Below, one piece after another: positions 1-8,835 of a stretch of 64,000 nucleotides of DNA. Origin of the DNA: Marinobacterium marinum (lineage in GTDB: Bacteria > Pseudomonadota > Gammaproteobacteria > Pseudomonadales > Balneatricaceae). The DNA lies in the NCBI RefSeq assembly GCF_013868415.1, contig NZ_JACEMT010000052.1, positions 124,001 through 188,000 on the forward strand, read 5' to 3'. The position numbers were made by a program, and so were the translations under genes. Position 1 is the stretch's first letter, and the number at the start of each line of letters is the position of its first letter. The notes beneath the pieces were generated by a model, which saw nothing but the letters and a program-made list of their open reading frames with translations, was not told where the DNA came from and did no database searches.

Positions 1-144
1 CAGAGTCGTCACCAGCAGGTTGCCACCGCTCCTGCCAGCTTCATTACCTCGCTGCGGCATACGATCACCAGGCCGTGTATCTGTATCAACAACCAGGGAC
101 TCAAGCCCCGCCGGGTCCAGTCCCGGTTCCTTGCGTTCACTCAT
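1..144 (-). CDS. Hypothetical protein, N-terminal part, cut by window edge
   Basis: An open frame runs from an ATG at 144 to the first base of the window without a stop. It gives the first 48 residues of a protein beginning MSERKEPGLDPAGLES. The visible part is polar, rich in Gly, Arg and Asp, with no signal peptide; the last few residues (NLLVTTL) turn hydrophobic and could begin a membrane segment. No good Shine-Dalgarno site lies before the ATG. It is codirectional with groESL but lies beyond that operon's terminator, so it is probably a separate unit. I do not recognise the family, and the real length is unknown. Confidence 0.5.
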   Translation of the reverse strand, partial: MSERKEPGLDPAGLESLVVDTDTRPGDRMPQRGNEAGRSGGNLLVTTL

Positions 145-195
145 CAGGATTCAATCTTTAGTGACCAACAAATGCTAAACCCTAGCAGGTTTGCC

Positions 196-227
196 AAAAA
201 CGAAAAAGCCCCGCAACCGCGGGGCTT
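196..227 (-). terminator. Rho-independent terminator of groESL
   Basis: Arms at 206-214 and 219-227 form a perfect 9-bp G+C-rich stem with a 4-base loop. On the minus strand the stem is followed by a run of five T (203-207, partly inside the stem) and more T after a CG. It sits 28 bases past the groL stop codon. Confidence 0.9.
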
Positions 228-255
228 GGTATCAATCAGACGTGCGGACGTCGCA

Positions 256-1911
<1,656 letters not shown>

Positions 1912-1983
1912 CTAGTCCTGTAATCAGTATCGAAATAAATCGAGTTAAAAAGTTAACGATTAATGCGACGCGAAGCTGATTAA

Positions 1984-2277
1984 TCAGTCTTCCAGGACGC
2001 CGTAGATTTCACTTTCCTGCATGATCAGCAGTTCGTCGCCGTCGATTTTGACGGTGTTGGAACCGGCATACTGGCCGAAGAGGACCTTATCACCCACGCT
2101 GACGGACAGTGCCTGAACATCACCGTTGTTCAGAGTACGACCCGGGCCGACTGCCACGACTTCGCCACGGTTGGGCTTTTCAGCTGCAGAACCCGGCAGA
2201 ACAATACCGCCGGCTGTAGTGGTTTCTTCTTCGCTGCGACGAACTACAACACGGTCGTGAAGTGGACGAATATTCAT
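1984..2277 (-). CDS. groS: Co-chaperonin GroES (10 kDa)
   Basis: The heptameric lid of the GroEL chamber. The 97-residue product starts [14 protein letters not shown], as GroES proteins do, and has the mobile-loop sequence GGIVLPG around residues 23-29 that contacts GroEL. The frame is open upstream to 2358, but the ATG at 2277 is chosen because a strong AGGAGA lies just before it and the family begins at this residue. First gene of groSL, with a heat-shock promoter 85-113 bases upstream. Confidence 0.97.
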   Translation of the reverse strand: MNIRPLHDRVVVRRSEEETTTAGGIVLPGSAAEKPNRGEVVAVGPGRTLNNGDVQALSVSVGDKVLFGQYAGSNTVKIDGDELLIMQESEIYGVLED

Positions 2278-2361
2278 CTGGTTGTTCTCCTGATAGCTAG
2301 GATCCAGTGCGATGTTGTTATGAATGCGGACACCGAAGCATCCGAAATCGGTTTGCATCTT

Positions 2362-2390
2362 AGATGGGGGGACTACAACGGGTTTTCAAT
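2362..2390 (-). promoter_or_regulatory. Sigma-32 heat-shock promoter of groESL
   Basis: Read on the minus strand, ATTGAAA (2384-2390) is followed after exactly 14 bases by CCCCATCT (2362-2369). The RpoH consensus is CTTGAAA, 11-16 bases, CCCCATNT, so only the first base differs. The element points at groS, with a leader of about 80 bases. No CIRCE/HrcA repeat is seen. Confidence 0.85.
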
Positions 2391-2482
2391 CCCCGATCTG
2401 ATTTTTTTTTGCAGTCCCACCACCGCTGTAAGAAGGATGGTGGGGGCTTAGGGCCGGTTTTCAATAGCAAGGAGGGTTTTTC

Positions 2483-2980
2483 TTAGTCACGGCGTTCGAA
2501 TTCGCCGTCAATTACGTCACCGTCGCGCCGTGGAACATCATGTCGGGCATCCACTGAACGGTACTCCTGATGGAAGGCATGGGTGCTGCTGTGGCTGGCA
2601 GCCACCAGCGTGAAACGGCCCAGCAAAGCTTTCACAACACCACGGCGCACGGCCGGGACCAGACAGCTGAACCCGACCACGTCGGTTACGAACCCCGGCG
2701 TTACCAGCAGGGCGCCCCCAACGGCCAGCACGATACCTTCAACCATTTCCTGACCGGGTACCTCGCCCTGCCCCATCCGCTGCTGGGCGCGAGCCAGCGT
2801 GGACAGCCCCTGATGCCGCAGCATATTGACACCGATAAATGCCGACAGCAGCACCAGACCTACGGTATACCAGGCACCTATTGCCTGCCCTACTTGAATC
2901 AAGACGGTGATTTCAATAATCGGAACAATGATGAACAACAGAAACAGAAAGCGCATAAATTTTCTCGGCTTGATGTACAT
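2483..2980 (-). CDS. fxsA: FxsA family inner-membrane protein
   Basis: A 165-residue membrane protein of the FxsA (cytoplasmic membrane protein, F-exclusion suppressor) family. Three or four hydrophobic segments are visible: about 9-30, 33-52 and 75-105. The last contains the family-typical stretch GGALLVTPGFVTD. A charged tail rich in Arg, Asp and His follows. In E. coli overexpression of FxsA relieves exclusion of phage T7 by F; its normal role is unclear. The start at 2980 has a GGAG seven bases upstream; an in-frame ATG at 3025 lacks a site and would add 15 polar residues. It lies upstream of groES in the same direction, as in Pseudomonas, but groES has its own promoter. Confidence 0.9.
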   Translation of the reverse strand: MYIKPRKFMRFLFLLFIIVPIIEITVLIQVGQAIGAWYTVGLVLLSAFIGVNMLRHQGLSTLARAQQRMGQGEVPGQEMVEGIVLAVGGALLVTPGFVTDVVGFSCLVPAVRRGVVKALLGRFTLVAASHSSTHAFHQEYRSVDARHDVPRRDGDVIDGEFERRD

Positions 2981-3184
2981 GGATTCTCCATATTGGATTC
3001 TTCCACTTTTAATCGGTTCAACCAAGTCAATTCATGCAACACCGTCAAAAACCATAAAAGTGCATATATATCAATGAAGTAAATATTTAATAACACTTTT
3101 AACGCATCTGCGGGAGGATCGATTTTATACCTATAAAGTGAAAAGATTGCGACAAGTATGGACTTTTATCCGGAGTCAAAATAA

Positions 3185-3217
3185 ATTGTTGCGATGCAGC
3201 ATATTGCACTGCACAAT
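3185..3217. promoter_or_regulatory. TGCA-rich imperfect dyad upstream of the SDR gene
   Basis: Within the A+T-rich 270-base gap between divergent fxsA and the dehydrogenase, 3185-3217 carries ATTGT (3185-3189) mirrored by ACAAT (3213-3217), and GCAG (3196-3199) mirrored by CTGC (3209-3212). TGCA occurs twice within it. The two mirror pairs are not centred on the same base, so the symmetry is imperfect. It ends about 33 bases before the ATG, where a repressor could act. TGC-rich dyads are known targets of PhaR-type polyester regulators; linking this site to such a protein is inference. The rest of 2981-3184 is A+T-rich, with CACTTTTAA at 3004-3012 and 3094-3102 and no clear promoter. Confidence 0.35.
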
Positions 3218-3250
3218 AAGAAAAATCCTACTTAGCCGAGGTAACTCTCA

Positions 3251-4012
3251 ATGGAACTCAAAGATAAAGTCATCGTGGTAACCGGTGGTGGTCGCGGCTT
3301 GGGCCGTGCCATGGCGCTCGAGCTGGCCGGCAAGGGTGCCAAGCTGGCGCTGGTCGATCTGAACCAGGAAGATCTGGATGAAACAGCAGGCCTGTGCATG
3401 GAGCTGGGTGTAGAGGCACGTACCTACATCACCAACGTCGCCGAAGAAGCCGAGGTTGAGCAACTGTTCTCCGATATCACCCGTGATTTCAGCACCATCA
3501 ACGGGCTGGTCAACAATGCCGGCATCACCCGTGACGGCCTGTTCCTGAAAGCAAAAGATGGCCAGGTCATCAGTAAAATGTCGATGGAGCAGTGGAATCA
3601 GGTCATCAGCGTTAACCTGACCGGTACTTTCCTCTGCGCTCGCGAAGCCGCTGCCAAAATGATCGAAACCGGCTCCGAGGGCTGCATCATCAACATTTCA
3701 TCCGTTTCACGCTCCGGCAACATGGGGCAGACCAACTACACGGCGACCAAGGCCGGCGTTCAGGCCATGGCCGTCACCTGGTCCAAGGAACTGGCCCGTT
3801 ACGGTATTCGTGCCGCATCCATTGCCCCCGGTTACATCGGGACCGAGATGGTCATGAGCATGAAAGAAGAGGCGCGCGAGAAGATTGCGGCCGGTATCCC
3901 CGCCAAGCGCCTGGGCAAACCGGAAGAGATCGCCAAAACCGTCTCGTTCATCTTTGAAAACGACTACGTCAACGGTCGCTGCATCGAAGTGGATGGCGCC
4001 CTGCGCATCTAG
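3251..4012 (+). CDS. fabG: SDR-family oxidoreductase, FabG-like
   Basis: A 253-residue classical short-chain dehydrogenase/reductase. It shows the cofactor glycine motif TGGGRGLG (11-18), NNAG (88-91), structural Asn122, catalytic Ser150/151, Tyr163 and Lys167 (YTATK). Asp36 after the second strand could favour NAD(H), while Arg15 could favour NADP(H). FabG proteins reduce 3-oxoacyl-ACP to 3-hydroxyacyl-ACP, and close relatives act on acyl-CoA or other carbonyls. It stands alone rather than in a fab cluster (no fabD, acpP or fabF nearby), so it is probably not the essential FabG. Start supported by GAGGT upstream. The substrate is not known. Confidence 0.82.
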   Translation: MELKDKVIVVTGGGRGLGRAMALELAGKGAKLALVDLNQEDLDETAGLCMELGVEARTYITNVAEEAEVEQLFSDITRDFSTINGLVNNAGITRDGLFLKAKDGQVISKMSMEQWNQVISVNLTGTFLCAREAAAKMIETGSEGCIINISSVSRSGNMGQTNYTATKAGVQAMAVTWSKELARYGIRAASIAPGYIGTEMVMSMKEEAREKIAAGIPAKRLGKPEEIAKTVSFIFENDYVNGRCIEVDGALRI

Positions 4013-4022
4013 TTTTGATTTG

Positions 4023-4055
4023 CACGGCAGTCGTGCCCCTGCAGCGACTGCCGTG
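4023..4055 (+). terminator. Stem-loop after the SDR gene
   Basis: An 11-bp perfect inverted repeat (4023-4033 with 4045-4055) encloses an 11-base loop, 10 bases past the stop codon. There is no T-run after it, so it may be a weak or Rho-assisted terminator or a 3'-end stabiliser. Confidence 0.4.
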
Positions 4056-4090
4056 TGCTCGATGCAATTCAGCAGACGGTCGGTTCGCTT

Positions 4091-4099
4091 TGATATACT
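4091..4099 (+). promoter_or_regulatory. Possible extended -10 promoter of ampG
   Basis: TGATATACT matches the extended -10 form TGnTATAAT with one mismatch. It lies 33 bases before the chosen ampG start and after the preceding stem-loop. No convincing -35 hexamer is present at 16-18 bases. Confidence 0.4.
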
Positions 4100-4132
4100 G
4101 GCCGCCTTTTCACCTGTAGGGACGTGCCGACA

Positions 4133-5467
4133 ATGCCTCATGCCTGGAAGGAAACCTTCGCCCACTACCGGGATATCCGCCTACTGTGGATTTTTCTCAT
4201 GGGCTGTTCCAGTGGCTTTCCCTTCCTGCTGACCGGCAGTATTCTCAGCGGCTGGCTGACCGATGCCGGTATCGCCCGTGCCGAAGTCGGTCTTCTGGGC
4301 AGTGTCGCCACGGTATATGCCATCAATTTCCTTTGGGCTCCCCTGGTCGACCGTGTGCACTTGCCGTTATTGGGCCGCCTGGGCCAAAGACGCAGCTGGA
4401 TTCTGGCCACACAAATGATGATGCTGGTGTTTACGCTGCTGCTGGCAACGGTCAACCCCGGCTCTCACCTGTTAATGGCCGGACTCTTCGCCTTCGGGAT
4501 CGCGGCCAGCTCCGCCACTCAGGATATCGCGGTAGATGCTTTCCGTATCGACCAGTTTGCTCCACATGAGAAAGCTTCCCTTCCTCCCGCTGCTGCCATT
4601 GCCATTATCGGCTGGTGGACCGGTTACTCCTGGCCCGGCTACTTGGCCTTTTCTCAGGCCGACAGCCTGGGCTGGAGCAATATCTACCTGCTCATGGCCG
4701 GCGTTATACTGCTGTTGATGGTGTTCACGCTGCTGGTGCGCGAACCCCGCACGGCACGGGAGCAACTGCAGGACACGGCGGAACATCGATACAGCGAAAA
4801 ACTGCACAGCAGGCACTGGCTGACCTGGCTTGCCGTAACCGTGATTGAGCCCTTTGCCGAGTTTTTTCGCAAAAACGGCATCAAGGTTGCGCTGATGCTG
4901 ATGTCTTTCATTTTCCTGTTCAAGATTGGCGAAGCCTTCCTTGGCCGCATGTCGGTCGTGTTCTACAAGGAGGTCGGCTTCAGTAACGAGCAGATTGGCG
5001 AATATACCAAACTGTTCGGCTGGTTTCTGACGGTCAGCTTTACCCTGCTCGGCAGTGCATTCAACACCCGTTTTGGCGTCGTCAAAGGCCTGCTGCTGGG
5101 TGGTAGCGCCATGGCGGCCAGCAATCTGATGTTTGCCATCATCGCTGTTGCCGGCCCTGTCGAGTGGCTACTGCTGCTGACCCTGGTCATCGACAATTTC
5201 ACCACCGCCTTTTCCACTGTTGCCTTTGTGTCCTTCCTGACCATGTTGACCGGACGCGCCTTTAGCGCCACCCAGTATGCGCTGCTGGCTTCGTTGGGCA
5301 ACCTGAGTCGAACCTCTCTGGCCGGATTGAGCGGTTATACGGTGGACTGGCTGGGTAGCTGGGAACGTTTCTTTGTCGTGACCGCGCTGATGGTACTGCC
5401 TTCGCTGATCATGCTATGGATGCTGCGGGACCGCTTCAACGCCCTCGGGGAAAAAAACGCCCCCTAA
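4133..5467 (+). CDS. ampG: AmpG muropeptide permease (MFS)
   Basis: An inner-membrane major-facilitator protein that imports GlcNAc-anhydroMurNAc muropeptides released during peptidoglycan turnover. The 444-residue sequence has about 12 hydrophobic segments and AmpG-typical stretches: FLMGCSSGFPFLLTGS near the N-terminus, NFLWAPLVDR, and SSATQDIAVDAFRID. The chosen ATG at 4133 has AGGG ten bases upstream; an in-frame GTG at 4124 is too close to that site. Import by AmpG supplies the MurNAc salvage route encoded by amgK and murU at 41591-43308. In bacteria with an inducible AmpC it also feeds the inducing signal; no ampC or ampR is in this window. Confidence 0.93.
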   Translation: MPHAWKETFAHYRDIRLLWIFLMGCSSGFPFLLTGSILSGWLTDAGIARAEVGLLGSVATVYAINFLWAPLVDRVHLPLLGRLGQRRSWILATQMMMLVFTLLLATVNPGSHLLMAGLFAFGIAASSATQDIAVDAFRIDQFAPHEKASLPPAAAIAIIGWWTGYSWPGYLAFSQADSLGWSNIYLLMAGVILLLMVFTLLVREPRTAREQLQDTAEHRYSEKLHSRHWLTWLAVTVIEPFAEFFRKNGIKVALMLMSFIFLFKIGEAFLGRMSVVFYKEVGFSNEQIGEYTKLFGWFLTVSFTLLGSAFNTRFGVVKGLLLGGSAMAASNLMFAIIAVAGPVEWLLLLTLVIDNFTTAFSTVAFVSFLTMLTGRAFSATQYALLASLGNLSRTSLAGLSGYTVDWLGSWERFFVVTALMVLPSLIMLWMLRDRFNALGEKNAP

Positions 5468-5480
5468 TAAATATATAAAT

Positions 5481-5499
5481 AATAACCATTATCATTTAC
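5481..5499. promoter_or_regulatory. Predicted Fur box
   Basis: Read on the minus strand, this 19-mer matches the Fur consensus GATAATGATAATCATTATC at 14 of 19 positions, including an uninterrupted AATGATAAT. It covers five of the six bases of the -35 hexamer of the promoter at 5495-5523, the usual place for iron-dependent repression by Fur. It is the only good match I noticed in the window. Confidence 0.65.
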
Positions 5500-5523
5500 A
5501 GAGTCATGCAGGCCCGCTATAGT
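5495..5523 (+). promoter_or_regulatory. Sigma-70 promoter of the small gene at 5555
   Basis: TTTACA (5495-5500, 5/6) is separated by 17 bases from TATAGT (5518-5523, 5/6). Transcription would start near 5530, giving a leader of about 25 bases with AGGAGGG before the ATG. The -35 is overlapped by the Fur box at 5481-5499. Confidence 0.7.
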
Positions 5524-5554
5524 CTGGTCAAATCATCGTGTAGGAGGGACTCGC

Positions 5555-5770
5555 ATGACCTTTCAAATCAACGCTTGGCTGGAACGCCCCAACCCGAAGC
5601 TTAGCATCAGCGACAAAAACAGTGGCATGACGCTATTGGAATGGCAGGGCGCCCAGTTACACCGCCTGCTGAACAAGGGCGGGCTGATGGCCGAAGATTT
5701 TCGCCGCCCCAGCGAAAGCGAACAGCAGGCGCTGGCACGGGAACTGTTTCTGCTCTGCTGCCAGGACTGA
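5555..5770 (+). CDS. Small conserved-looking protein, probably Fur-regulated
   Basis: A 71-residue soluble protein of no family I recognise. It has an excellent ribosome site (AGGAGGG, 8 bases before ATG). No signal peptide or membrane segment is visible. The middle (about 24-45) and the C-terminal third (about 53-69) look helical, and it ends with a Cys-Cys pair at 68-69 followed by Gln-Asp. Its promoter is near consensus and overlapped by a Fur box, so expression is expected when iron is low. It lies between ampG (same strand) and yajQ (convergent, 43 bases away). An iron-sparing or iron-acquisition accessory role is possible but is inference only. Confidence 0.75.
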   Translation: MTFQINAWLERPNPKLSISDKNSGMTLLEWQGAQLHRLLNKGGLMAEDFRRPSESEQQALARELFLLCCQD

Positions 5771-5779
5771 AACCGTCCC

Positions 5780-5805
5780 GGGCGCTCCCGGTTCGGGCAG
5801 CGCCC
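5780..5805. terminator. Hairpin between convergent genes
   Basis: Arms 5780-5786 and 5799-5805 pair perfectly (7 bp), and an inner 4-bp stem (5787-5790 with 5794-5797) closes a 3-base loop, with one unpaired C at 5798. It lies between the stop codons of the small gene and yajQ. No T-run follows on either strand. Confidence 0.45.
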
Positions 5806-5813
5806 GCGGCTCA

Positions 5814-6296
5814 TCAATCGCGGAAGTTGTTGTACTGCAAAGGCAGTTCGATATCGGCCTCGCGCAGCAGCGCAATCGCCTGCTGCAAGTCATCCCGCTT
5901 TTTGCCCGTCACGCGAACCTTGTCACCCTGAATCTGGGTCTGTACCTTCAGCTTGGCATCCTTGATAGCCTTGCCAACCTTTTTACACATCGCCTGATCC
6001 AGGCCCTGACGCAACAACACGCTTTGCTTGGCTCGTACACCGCCGATATCCGCATCCTTGACTTCCATACACTTAATATCGATCTTGCGGCTGACCAGTT
6101 TCGCCTTCAGCATCTCCAGCATTTGCTGCAACTGAAAGTCCGCCTCGGCTTCCAGCGTGATACTTTCCCCGTCCTGCTCGAACGAAGCTTTGACCCCCTT
6201 GAAATCATAGCGGCTTTGCAGCTCCCGATTCGCCTGATCGACTGCATTACTGACTTCGTGCATATCCAGCTCGGATACGACGTCGAATGAAGGCAT
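5814..6296 (-). CDS. yajQ: YajQ family nucleotide-binding protein
   Basis: A 160-residue protein of the YajQ family: two ferredoxin-like/RNP-type folds in tandem. It starts [21 protein letters not shown], which is diagnostic, and the second half contains [28 protein letters not shown]-type sequence ending in NNFRD. Family members bind nucleotides or RNA, and some (Xanthomonas, Pseudomonas) bind cyclic di-GMP and act on transcription; which applies here is unknown. The ATG at 6296 is preceded by AGGAGAGG; an upstream in-frame start at 6335 has no site. It faces panE divergently with 77 bases between them. Confidence 0.93.
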   Translation of the reverse strand: MPSFDVVSELDMHEVSNAVDQANRELQSRYDFKGVKASFEQDGESITLEAEADFQLQQMLEMLKAKLVSRKIDIKCMEVKDADIGGVRAKQSVLLRQGLDQAMCKKVGKAIKDAKLKVQTQIQGDKVRVTGKKRDDLQQAIALLREADIELPLQYNNFRD

Positions 6297-6373
6297 GGTA
6301 CCTCTCCTGTTAATATCGGTTTCATTCCCTGCCACAACAGGGATAAGATCACAGTATTTGCGACGGAGCCTCC

Positions 6374-7285
6374 ATGCATTGGCATATCCTTGGTGCAGGT
6401 GCCATCGGCAGCCTCTGGGCCGACTTTTTGACCCGGGCGGGCCACAGCGTCAGCCTGATTGTGCGCAACCGTACCACTCTTGACCACTGGCCCAGTGACT
6501 GCGGGCTGGAAATCAATAGAAGCGGGCATTGGCAGCACGTTCCCTGCCTGCTGGAAACCCCGGATGCCGACACGCCGATCGAACACCTGCTGGTCGCAAC
6601 CAAGGCCTATGATACCCTGAGTGCCATCGAAGCCCTACAGCCTCGCTTGCGAGCCGGAACCGAGCTGGTACTGCTGCAGAACGGCATGGGGCAACAACAG
6701 CAACTGCTGGAACGGCAGTATACGCATACTCTCTGGGCCGCCACGACAACTGCCGCGGCTTGGCTGGAACAGCGCCACCAAGTGCACTGCGTCAGTCTGG
6801 GCGACACCCACATCGGTCCCTTGACAGCCGAAACATCCCTGCTACCTGCGGGCTGGGAGCAGCTGGACATCCCCTTACATCCCTGCACCGAAATACGACC
6901 ACACTTGTGGCGCAAACTCGCCATCAATTGCGCCATCAACCCATTAACAGCCCTGTACGACTGCCGCAACGGCGAACTGCAGGAAGACCCTGCGCGCACC
7001 GAACTGATGCAGCATGTCTGCCGTGAAGTCGAACAGGTGGCAACAGCTAACGGCATCGAACTGTTTCCCGAATCACTGGCCGTACGAGCCAACGCCGTCG
7101 CTCAGGCTACCTGCGATAACTTTTCTTCCATGTTGCAGGACATCCGTCACGGGCGTCGCAGCGAAATCGAACAGATCACCGGTTACCTGTGCAGGGAAGC
7201 CGAACGCCTGAATATCGATGTCCCGGCCAACCACTCTCTTTTACATGCAATACGGGCACTCAGCCCACAGGATTCTGCCAAATGA
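6374..7285 (+). CDS. panE: 2-dehydropantoate 2-reductase (ketopantoate reductase)
   Basis: NADPH-dependent reduction of ketopantoate to pantoate in pantothenate and coenzyme A synthesis. The 303-residue protein has the N-terminal Rossmann motif GAGAIG (7-12), LQNGMG (101-106) and the catalytic lysine Lys181 in [17 protein letters not shown], with conserved Asn185 and Asn189. The C-terminal helical domain includes the SEIEQITGY stretch. Length is normal. Its stop overlaps the start of ppk2 by four bases (ATGA), so the two are probably translationally coupled. Other pan genes are not in the window. Confidence 0.92.
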   Translation: MHWHILGAGAIGSLWADFLTRAGHSVSLIVRNRTTLDHWPSDCGLEINRSGHWQHVPCLLETPDADTPIEHLLVATKAYDTLSAIEALQPRLRAGTELVLLQNGMGQQQQLLERQYTHTLWAATTTAAAWLEQRHQVHCVSLGDTHIGPLTAETSLLPAGWEQLDIPLHPCTEIRPHLWRKLAINCAINPLTALYDCRNGELQEDPARTELMQHVCREVEQVATANGIELFPESLAVRANAVAQATCDNFSSMLQDIRHGRRSEIEQITGYLCREAERLNIDVPANHSLLHAIRALSPQDSAK

Positions 7286-8088
7286 ACAACACTGATACCG
7301 CCCCGGACGCCCCCTACCCTTACGACAAGAAGCTCAAGCGCGACGTGTATGAAGACGAAAAGCGCCTGTTGCAGATCGAACTGCTCAAGGTACAACGCTG
7401 GGTCCGCGAGTCAGGCCAAAAGATTCTGATCATTTTCGAAGGCCGCGATGCCGCCGGCAAGGGCGGTACCATCAAACGCTTCATGGAGCACTTGAACCCT
7501 CGAGGGGCGCGGGTGATCGCATTGGAGAAACCCACCGAACTCGAGCGGGCCCAGTGGTATTTTCAACGCTATATCAAGCATCTACCCTCTGCCGGTGAGA
7601 TTATTCTGTTTGACCGCTCCTGGTACAACCGGGCCGGTGTCGAACGGGTCATGGACTTCTGCACACCATCGGAGTACCTCGAGTTCATGCGTGAAACCCC
7701 CGAGCTGGAACGCATGTTTGTCCGCAGCGGCATTCGCCTGTTCAAGCTCTGGTTCGAGGTCGGTCGTGAAGAGCAGTTCCAGCGTTTCCAGTCACGTCGA
7801 ACCGACCCGCTCAAACACTGGAAGCTGTCACCGATCGATCTGGCGTCGCTGGACCGCTGGGATGCCTACACGGAAGCCAAGGAAGCCATGTTTTTCCATA
7901 CCGACACCGCCGACGCTCCCTGGGCCATCATCAAGTCGGATGACAAAAAGCGCGCACGCCTCAATGCCATGCGCTACATCCTCAGCCAACTGCCCTACCC
8001 CGAGGCCAATGAGGACCTGGACCTGGAACCCGATCCCTTGATCGTGCAGCCGGCCCACATCAACCTGCAAAACAAGCGCCAGCGTTAG
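7282..8088 (+). CDS. ppk2: Polyphosphate kinase 2 family protein
   Basis: PPK2 enzymes move phosphate between polyphosphate and nucleoside di- or monophosphates. The 268-residue single-domain protein has Walker A GRDAAGKGGT (54-63), the Walker B-like region ILFDRSWYNRAG (about 108-119) and the family features KRFMEHLNPRGARVIAL, YFQRYI and HWKLSPIDLASLDRW. The size fits class I single-domain PPK2, mostly making NTP from NDP, but the class is not proved. The ATG at 7282 is chosen because of the ATGA overlap with panE. The C-terminus is Gln/Arg-rich and polar. Confidence 0.92.
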   Translation: MNNTDTAPDAPYPYDKKLKRDVYEDEKRLLQIELLKVQRWVRESGQKILIIFEGRDAAGKGGTIKRFMEHLNPRGARVIALEKPTELERAQWYFQRYIKHLPSAGEIILFDRSWYNRAGVERVMDFCTPSEYLEFMRETPELERMFVRSGIRLFKLWFEVGREEQFQRFQSRRTDPLKHWKLSPIDLASLDRWDAYTEAKEAMFFHTDTADAPWAIIKSDDKKRARLNAMRYILSQLPYPEANEDLDLEPDPLIVQPAHINLQNKRQR

Positions 8089-8229
8089 CCGGTGCGCAGC
8101 TCTTCACTCGACCAAACGACAATGGACAACGAAATCGTGCCAACGATAATGCTCTACCGCATGGGTTTCAGGGCCGCTTTGCTTTAAGATGCCCCCTGTG
8201 GACAGATTGATGTGATCGAGGATAGATAC

Positions 8230-8778
8230 GTGGAACAAACGAATATCTGGATTGTAACTCTGGTTGCCCTGGGCATTGGTGCCCTGATCGGCTTTCTGCT
8301 TGGCCGTGCTGGCAACCGTGGCGGCCGGGACCAGGAGTTGATTGATGAACTGGACAACACCCGCTCCGAACTGGAAAGCTACAAGCGCAAGGTCAGTGAC
8401 CATTTTGAACAAACAGCCGAACTGGTCAACGGTCTGACCGACCAGTACCGCAAGGTTCATCAGCACCTGGCCGGCAGCGCGGAAAACCTGTGTCCTGGCC
8501 TGCCTGCATCCGCCGCTCTGCAGCACGAGCTGCGCCCGAGCCTGAGCAGCGAGACCCGTGACGTGGACAACGCTGAGGTCGACACCACGCAGAGCGAGCA
8601 GCCCGAACCGCCGCGTGACTACGCACCGAAGAAACCGAACGAAGCCGGTACTCTGTCCGAAGAATACGGATTTGATCGCAAGGACGAAGAAGAAACCGTC
8701 ACACGTCCGGCCGGTGCCGGTGACGCCACTGCTTACGGCGAAGACGACCCTTCCGAAACACTGAACAAAAAGGCCTGA
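8230..8778 (+). CDS. zapG: YhcB/ZapG family membrane protein (DUF1043)
   Basis: A membrane-anchored coiled-coil protein linked in E. coli to envelope growth and division. The 182-residue product begins with one membrane helix (about 6-27, with GIGALIGFLLGR), then a charged coiled-coil region (about 33-70, DQELIDELDNTRSELESYK). A long acidic low-complexity tail contains PEPPRDYAPKKP, as in YhcB of this group. The GTG at 8230 has GAGGA seven bases upstream; an in-frame GTG at 8212 lacks a site. Its stop codon lies inside the following terminator stem. In many relatives yhcB sits by degQ/degS genes; here algW is two genes away. Confidence 0.85.
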   Translation: MEQTNIWIVTLVALGIGALIGFLLGRAGNRGGRDQELIDELDNTRSELESYKRKVSDHFEQTAELVNGLTDQYRKVHQHLAGSAENLCPGLPASAALQHELRPSLSSETRDVDNAEVDTTQSEQPEPPRDYAPKKPNEAGTLSEEYGFDRKDEEETVTRPAGAGDATAYGEDDPSETLNKKA

Positions 8779-8795
8779 TTCAGCCAGGTCTTTTT
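8767..8795 (+). terminator. Terminator of zapG, overlapping its stop codon
   Basis: Arms 8767-8777 and 8785-8795 form an 11-bp stem with one G-U pair and a 7-base loop. The right arm ends in five T. The A-run on the left makes it able to work on both strands. The zapG stop (8776-8778) is within the structure. Confidence 0.75.
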
Positions 8796-8803
8796 GACCC
8801 CGT

Positions 8804-8835
8804 CAGGGCTGTGGGCCTTCCTGCCTACAGCCCTG
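8804..8835. terminator. Strong hairpin next to the Nif3-family stop codon
   Basis: A 13-bp stem (8804-8816 with 8823-8835, one G-U pair) and a 6-base loop end directly at the stop codon of the minus-strand Nif3-family gene. No T-run follows. With the terminator at 8767-8795 it makes a tandem pair of hairpins between convergent genes. Confidence 0.55.

Noticed and set aside
2401-2450. Possible terminator in the gap between fxsA and groS
   Set aside because: A CCCACCA/TGGTGGG stem is present beside a T-run, but the T-run precedes the stem on the plus strand and becomes an A-run after it on the minus strand, so it does not form a terminator in either direction.
8104-8526. Minus-strand frame of 140 codons opposite zapG
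   Set aside because: Considered because zapG is poorly conserved, but the plus frame has the membrane helix, coiled coil and tail of YhcB and a good ribosome site.
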